Positions 33,470 through 37,081 of a DNA stretch of 37,081 nt are shown piece by piece. Under the pieces are notes generated by a model that was not told the DNA's origin, did not search any database, and was given only the letters and a program-made list of their open reading frames with translations. This stretch comes from a virus: positions 1 through 37,081 of the IMG/VR virus record IMGVR_UViG_3300031957_003827; one strand, written 5' to 3'. Position 1 is the first letter of the stretch. Each line of letters starts with the position of its first letter. Made by a program: the position numbers and the translations under genes.

Positions 33470-33516
33470 GCAGTCTCCTCATAAATATCCGACACCATAG
33501 TTGGATAGGAGACTGC
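33470..33516 (+). promoter_or_regulatory. TAAATA-hairpin leader element, copy 13 (small baseplate-like gene)
   Basis: Outer stem GCAGTCTCC (33470-33478) pairs perfectly with GGAGACTGC (33508-33516). A 7-base bulge ends in ATAAA (33481-33485). The inner stem TATCC (33486-33490) pairs with GGATA (33503-33507). TAAATA spans 33482-33487. The ribosome site AGGAG is inside the 3' arm, and the TTG start follows one base later at 33518. Confidence 0.8.
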
Positions 33517-33517
33517 C

Positions 33518-33877
33518 TTGGCAGATATGAAGGACATCGAAGTTCGATACATTCCCGCGCTCAGTGGTGATGCCATCGTGTTCGTGGACAAGATCGGCAT
33601 CGTAGACGCGGGCACAGGTCTGCCGGTCGAGTTCACCGCCGAGCAGGTGGTATTCAGCATCAGCGAAAACGAGCGATCCAAACTCCTGCTGCGCTTGGGC
33701 GATGGCATCGTTTGGAACGACACCGAGAAATCTATCTCCATCACCATTCGCAATGACCAGATGCGCTTCGTGCGCGCGGATGGCGAATATGATTATGCCC
33801 TCTCCGTCCAGTGGGTCGGGAATGATCTTGCGAGAACCATCAGGGAAGGAACCGTAACGGCGGTCAGGGTGGCCTAA
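33518..33877 (+). CDS. Small baseplate/fibre-associated protein
   Basis: The 119-residue protein starts at TTG (product [13 protein letters not shown]), chosen because AGGAG lies 6 bases upstream; the in-frame ATG at 33527 is too far from it. The sequence is beta-rich ([20 protein letters not shown], then [20 protein letters not shown], then [20 protein letters not shown]), like the immunoglobulin-like N-terminal domains that anchor phage baseplate or fibre proteins. It overlaps the collagen-like fibre gene by one base, suggesting coupled translation and a physical partnership. The family is not recognised. Confidence 0.65.
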   Translation: MADMKDIEVRYIPALSGDAIVFVDKIGIVDAGTGLPVEFTAEQVVFSISENERSKLLLRLGDGIVWNDTEKSISITIRNDQMRFVRADGEYDYALSVQWVGNDLARTIREGTVTAVRVA

Positions 33878-35262
33878 TGACAACAGAAATCGGAACAACC
33901 GATCTGCTCAACGAGATTCAGACCAGCGTCGTCCAGTATGAGGCAAGGCTGGTCCCGATCCCCGGCCCCAAGGGCGAGCGAGGCGATATTGGACCTAGCG
34001 GTCCACAGGGAGAAACCGGTCCCGCTGGCCCCATGGGTGCGGTCGGCCCCAAGGGTGGCAAAGGTGATCGCGGCGAAACCGGCGCAGCCGGTCCCGCTGG
34101 CACTAAGGGTGATACCGGCGCGACCGGAGCAAAGGGAGACAAAGGCGAAACAGGCGACCGTGGCCCGCAGGGCTTGCCCGGTCAGACCGGCGCTACCGGC
34201 CCACAGGGGCCGAAGGGTGACACGGGTGCTACAGGTGCGGCGTCAACTGTTCCTGGCCCCGCTGGCCCCGCTGGCCCACAAGGGGAACGCGGCCCCCAAG
34301 GCCCGAAGGGCGACAAGGGTGATACTGGATCGCCGGGACCAAAGGGCGATGCTGGCGCGCAAGGTCCAATCGGTCTTACGGGTGCTACCGGCGCAGCTTC
34401 GACCGTAGCGGGTCCGGCCGGGCCAAAGGGCGACACAGGTGACGCGGGACCGGCTGGCCCCAAAGGCGATACCGGGGCACCGGGCCAGAAAGGCGACAAG
34501 GGGGATAAGGGCGACACTGGCGCAACCGGCCCTGCAGGCACACCGGGCACGCCCGGCCCTGCTGGCACCGACGTTGCCGATTTTCTGTTCGAGGACGGCA
34601 CACTCAAGCTGTCGATGAGCAACGGGTCCATCTGGGAAGCCTTCATTCCCACAGGCGGCGGCACCGGCAAGCCGTGGTATTTCGACGCGCCGTTGGCCAG
34701 CACGTTCACGCTCCAGAGCGGCAATGCCGTCCAGCTATCTTTGACCGACGACACCGATGCTGGCCTGCTGGTGAAGAGCGGCGCGAGCGCAACCGGCGAC
34801 ATCAGCCGTGTGGCCTACAGGACGCTGACGAACAAGGCTCTGGATTGGGACATCGTGATCCGCGCCCCAATCATCATGAACGACGCCGATTACCGCAAGG
34901 GCGGCCTGATGGTCATGGATAGCACGACGAACCGCCACATTATCTGCGGCCAGGTGAACGAGTATCAGCCATTCGGCATCATCAAGTTCACTGGCATGAC
35001 GGGTGGATATGGCGGCTCGATTTCCGCTCAGGCGTTCAAAACTCAGCCCGAATTCTACCGCGCCGCCTGTGTGGGATCGACCCTGACATTCTATGTCAGC
35101 CATTGCGGCAAGAACTGGCTCCAAGTCGGCGCAACCGCGATCGGCGATGCCTTCGGCGCGAGGCCGGACAGGATCGGCGTCGGCTTCAACATCAGCACAA
35201 CCGATCCGACGCAAGCGTCCATGACGGTCGATTGCTTCAAGCTCACTGGTCCGGCTGTCTAA
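33877..35262 (+). CDS. Collagen-like tail fibre with lectin-like tip
   Basis: The 461-residue protein has three parts. A short N-terminus (residues 1-29) probably attaches to the tail. A long Gly-X-Y collagen-like stalk (about 30-230; for example [20 protein letters not shown]) is interrupted twice by the same ASTV insertion ([14 protein letters not shown] and [14 protein letters not shown]). A C-terminal beta-sandwich of about 230 residues (from [20 protein letters not shown], through [20 protein letters not shown], to [11 protein letters not shown]) resembles concanavalin-like DUF1349 domains that bind sugars. Collagen repeats form trimers, as phage fibres do. The start overlaps the upstream stop (TAATG). 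Confidence 0.85.
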   Translation: MTTEIGTTDLLNEIQTSVVQYEARLVPIPGPKGERGDIGPSGPQGETGPAGPMGAVGPKGGKGDRGETGAAGPAGTKGDTGATGAKGDKGETGDRGPQGLPGQTGATGPQGPKGDTGATGAASTVPGPAGPAGPQGERGPQGPKGDKGDTGSPGPKGDAGAQGPIGLTGATGAASTVAGPAGPKGDTGDAGPAGPKGDTGAPGQKGDKGDKGDTGATGPAGTPGTPGPAGTDVADFLFEDGTLKLSMSNGSIWEAFIPTGGGTGKPWYFDAPLASTFTLQSGNAVQLSLTDDTDAGLLVKSGASATGDISRVAYRTLTNKALDWDIVIRAPIIMNDADYRKGGLMVMDSTTNRHIICGQVNEYQPFGIIKFTGMTGGYGGSISAQAFKTQPEFYRAACVGSTLTFYVSHCGKNWLQVGATAIGDAFGARPDRIGVGFNISTTDPTQASMTVDCFKLTGPAV

Positions 35263-35297
35263 GGGCCAGCAATAACAAGAATGGGGGTGCCGGTCGC

Positions 35298-35489
35298 ATG
35301 GCGAAAATAAAGAAAACTGCCGAAGAAGGCAGCATCGGTTTCAAGCAGGCAGCGCAGGTTGCGCTTTTTATTGCGCGGAACTGGAAGATCATATCCACCG
35401 CGCTTGCTGTCTTCATTCCGGCCACAGCCGCTCTGACCGGCAAGCTACAGCCCGTGGCTGATGCCATTGCGACTGCGAACCCCCTGTGA
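35298..35489 (+). CDS. Small single-pass membrane protein (holin candidate)
   Basis: The 63-residue protein starts MAKIKKTAEEGSIGF; GGGGGTG is about 8 bases upstream of the ATG. The frame extends back to 35103, but only this part is protein-like. One hydrophobic helix (about residues 32-51, WKIISTALAVFIPATAALTG) is preceded by a basic start. It overlaps the next gene by one base (TGATG). The two small membrane genes after the fibre genes occupy the usual place of a lysis module. Holin function is inferred from size, topology and position. Confidence 0.55.
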   Translation: MAKIKKTAEEGSIGFKQAAQVALFIARNWKIISTALAVFIPATAALTGKLQPVADAIATANPL

Positions 35490-35830
35490 TGGCTGTCGTA
35501 GTGGATCAGGAAATGCGCGATCTTCTGATTCGTCTGGACCAACGGGTCGATGACGGTTTCAAGAATATCAACGCAAAGCTGGATGAAATGACCCGTCGAG
35601 CAGATGGGCATGAAAACCGCATCCGAAATCTGGAAACGTGGCAAAGCACGGTTGTCGGTAATGCTCAAGGCATCGGCCTAGGCTGGAAGATCGGTTCTGC
35701 GCTATTGGGTGGTGTGACTGGCGTTCTAGCTCTGCTGGGTTTTCAAAGCGCCGTCTTGCACAATGAAAAACCCAATGTGGCCAAGCAAGAAATGAACATC
35801 GAACGTAGCGTCTCCATGCCTCGCCACTAA
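35489..35830 (+). CDS. Coiled-coil membrane protein (XhlA-like or holin/antiholin candidate)
   Basis: The protein has 113 residues from the ATG overlapping the preceding stop (a GTG directly before is also in frame). An N-terminal coiled coil (MRDLLIRLDQRVDDGFKNIN, then AKLDEMTRRADGHENRIRNL) is followed by a Gly-rich membrane helix (about residues 68-86, IGSALLGGVTGVLALLGFQS) and a short polar tail. This layout matches hemolysin XhlA-type proteins and some holin partners. It is coupled to the upstream membrane gene. No endolysin follows, since the next gene is on the other strand. Confidence 0.6.
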   Translation: MAVVVDQEMRDLLIRLDQRVDDGFKNINAKLDEMTRRADGHENRIRNLETWQSTVVGNAQGIGLGWKIGSALLGGVTGVLALLGFQSAVLHNEKPNVAKQEMNIERSVSMPRH

Positions 35831-35856
35831 GAGTAAGCCCTACTCAACGAGCCGAA

Positions 35857-36333
35857 CTAAAGTCCCTCAATACGCTTCGGCGGCGCGGAATGGGTAATCG
35901 GCCGGTAGATTAACGACCATCTTTCACCGCCGATCTGCGAACGGTATTCGACCTCAATTCCACCCGCGATCCAGAAATAGAGATCATAAATCTCTTCGCG
36001 CTTAAATTGATTTCCGGGCACGGTGACGACCGTCCTATTCGCATCACCATATTTTTCAGTCAGGCTCGCCTTCATTGGCCCGATGCAATTGTTTTTCGAC
36101 GCAATCCACTTTGGAGTAATGACGACTGAATGCAGACGGTCATTCTGAAAGCGCGTCGAAACGATAGTGCGGCAGTCTGCCAGCAGGTCGATTTCCTTTT
36201 CAGGCAGAGCCTTCGCCACTTCATCTTTTGACATCCCTACGGTCAGGCCGCGCCATAAAACGGTAGGCTCTTGTCCATGAGCAGGAAGGGATAGCATCAT
36301 AACGCCAAGTGCTAGCGTCCGCAAAATCTGCAC
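35857..36333 (-). CDS. Secreted hypothetical protein
   Basis: The 158-residue protein has a cleavable signal peptide (MQILRTLALGVMMLSLPAHG, cleavage near AHG-QE). The mature part begins VLWRGLTVGMSKDEVAKALP, a common 'G.s.eev...lg' element of small periplasmic lipoprotein-like domains (similar to SmpA/BamE-type folds), and contains two cysteines likely to pair. It is leftward, opposite to the structural genes, and has no strong ribosome site in view. It is probably a lysogenic conversion gene. The function is unknown. Confidence 0.6.
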   Translation of the reverse strand: MQILRTLALGVMMLSLPAHGQEPTVLWRGLTVGMSKDEVAKALPEKEIDLLADCRTIVSTRFQNDRLHSVVITPKWIASKNNCIGPMKASLTEKYGDANRTVVTVPGNQFKREEIYDLYFWIAGGIEVEYRSQIGGERWSLIYRPITHSAPPKRIEGL

Positions 36334-36466
36334 TGAACCTATCCTTCAATTTAAGACATATCGGCGTTAACCGCCCTATGGAGATTTTTGCAAGCATTGA
36401 ACGGTTAAGCAGACATTCCCCTAACTACCCCTGTAAGACGCCCGCTGAGTGACTTGTCACCGCCAG

Positions 36467-37081
36467 CTAGTTGCGAATTCCCTTCCGCCCTAACATCGGC
36501 TGCAATTCACGGGACAGCCAATCCTCTACCCCCAAAACGACCAATCTCGACATGCCTTCATCGGCGGCTGGCGGAAACTGCCACGCTTGAACCGTTAGGC
36601 TCCCGGTGATGCCGGTCGCCCATTCACGCAGCGATAGAGCGTATGTGCCCTTGGGCGCGGACAGAAGATGCTGGCGCAGGCGAGTCCGCAACGTGCCCTT
36701 CCGCTTCTGAGTAGCGAAGGAACTGCCCACATAGAGCGTGGAAGAAGCGACTTTGTTGTCCTGAGGCAGCTTCAATATGCCCATGGATCGCGCTTCCGAA
36801 TATGCCGCGACGAGCTTTTGCCGATCTACGTCTTCACCAAGAGAAATGATGTAGATGCACCGATCACGATCAATCGCACTGGTCGGCGTCAGGCATTTGA
36901 TCGCTGCTTCGGCATGGATGGGAAGGTCTGAGAATTGCAACGTCTCCTTGCCCAACGACATGGGAGGTTCTGATCCAGCAACCAGATCAGCAGCCGCGCG
37001 CAATTCCTTCGCGGCAGATGAGGGCCAAGAGGACAAGTCAGGTATGTTCAAGTCGATCTCCTCTCCAACTGGATCGCCCAT
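36467..37081 (-). CDS. GIY-YIG-like nuclease-fold protein (starts at window edge)
   Basis: At least 204 residues. The ATG found is the last codon of the window, so the true start may lie outside. The C-terminal half carries GIY-YIG landmarks: IYIIS (about 76-80) as the first strand, LYVGSS (116-121) as the YIG equivalent, the LRTRLRQHL helix with Arg132-Arg136, and a Glu in GVEDWLSRELQPMLGRKG (Glu186) that could be the metal ligand. The region between strands is longer than usual. The N-terminal 70 residues are helical and unassigned. It may cut DNA in defence, exclusion or homing; activity is unproven. Confidence 0.6.
   Translation of the reverse strand: MGDPVGEEIDLNIPDLSSWPSSAAKELRAAADLVAGSEPPMSLGKETLQFSDLPIHAEAAIKCLTPTSAIDRDRCIYIISLGEDVDRQKLVAAYSEARSMGILKLPQDNKVASSTLYVGSSFATQKRKGTLRTRLRQHLLSAPKGTYALSLREWATGITGSLTVQAWQFPPAADEGMSRLVVLGVEDWLSRELQPMLGRKGIRN

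Noticed and set aside
33960-34580. Regular short repeats that might suggest a CRISPR array
   Set aside because: The repeats are in-frame Gly-X-Y codons of a fibre protein, with no fixed repeat length or spacers.
34182-34802. Long opposite-strand frame rich in Pro, Val and Ser
   Set aside because: It mirrors the collagen repeats on the coding strand; periodic GC-rich codons create open antisense frames.
1-37081. Search for tRNA, rRNA and CRISPR features
   Set aside because: None was recognised by eye on either strand; a tRNAscan-SE run would be needed to exclude a diverged tRNA.

Overview
The window is most of a temperate siphovirus genome (prophage or phage DNA) of the HK97 structural type. 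The host is probably an alphaproteobacterium of the Sphingomonadales. That host call is an inference from the moderately high GC content, codon use and protein flavour; no host gene or rRNA is present to confirm it.

Layout. (1) Positions 1-2007 run leftward: a tyrosine recombinase reduced to its catalytic domain, a membrane-anchored nuclease-fold protein, a small helix-turn-helix-like protein and a 29-residue membrane peptide. (2) Positions 2071-6320 are accessory: a DNA-binding/coiled-coil protein, a DUF2939-like secreted protein, a non-coding stretch of about 650 bases with a perfect 9-bp palindrome, a PD-(D/E)XK-like protein and a membrane protein. (3) Positions 6346-22848 are the rightward packaging, head and tail module: small terminase candidate, large terminase, portal, prohead protease, HK97 capsid, DnaT-like connector, head closure, gp10-like, tail terminator, tail tube, tail chaperones with a -1 frameshift site, tape measure and two minor tail genes. 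(4) Positions 23461-35262 are the tail tip and adhesion genes: a tip/host-specificity protein, a DUF4376 fibre accessory, a 1275-residue fibre, a small baseplate-like protein and a collagen-repeat fibre. (5) Positions 35298-35830 hold two small membrane proteins that may form the lysis module; no endolysin was recognised. (6) Two leftward genes close the window, a secreted protein and a GIY-YIG-like protein.

The structural module is interrupted by small accessory genes (morons), often on the opposite strand: at 8317-8532, 12303-13225, 15208-15887 and 22943-23383. Two of these encode lipoproteins. A complete IS21-family element (25757-28245, 7-bp target duplication) splits the tail-tip gene. 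Removing it with one duplication copy restores an in-frame 932-residue protein, so the element probably inactivated a previously working phage.

The most unusual feature is a recurrent leader element. At 13 places, just upstream of the start codon of a phage gene that is not translationally coupled to its upstream neighbour, there is a TAAATA hexamer. In eleven of the 13 it lies inside or beside an inverted repeat whose stem sequence changes from copy to copy while pairing is kept. The best copies have the form stem 1 / ATAAA bulge / stem 2 / loop / stem 2' / stem 1', and stem 1' often carries the Shine-Dalgarno sequence. Overlapping (coupled) genes and morons lack it. This looks like a phage-wide RNA regulon, or alternatively a hairpin promoter set, that I do not recognise as a described family. 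It also supports corrected starts for several genes. All calls come from reading the sequence; no database search or folding program was run.
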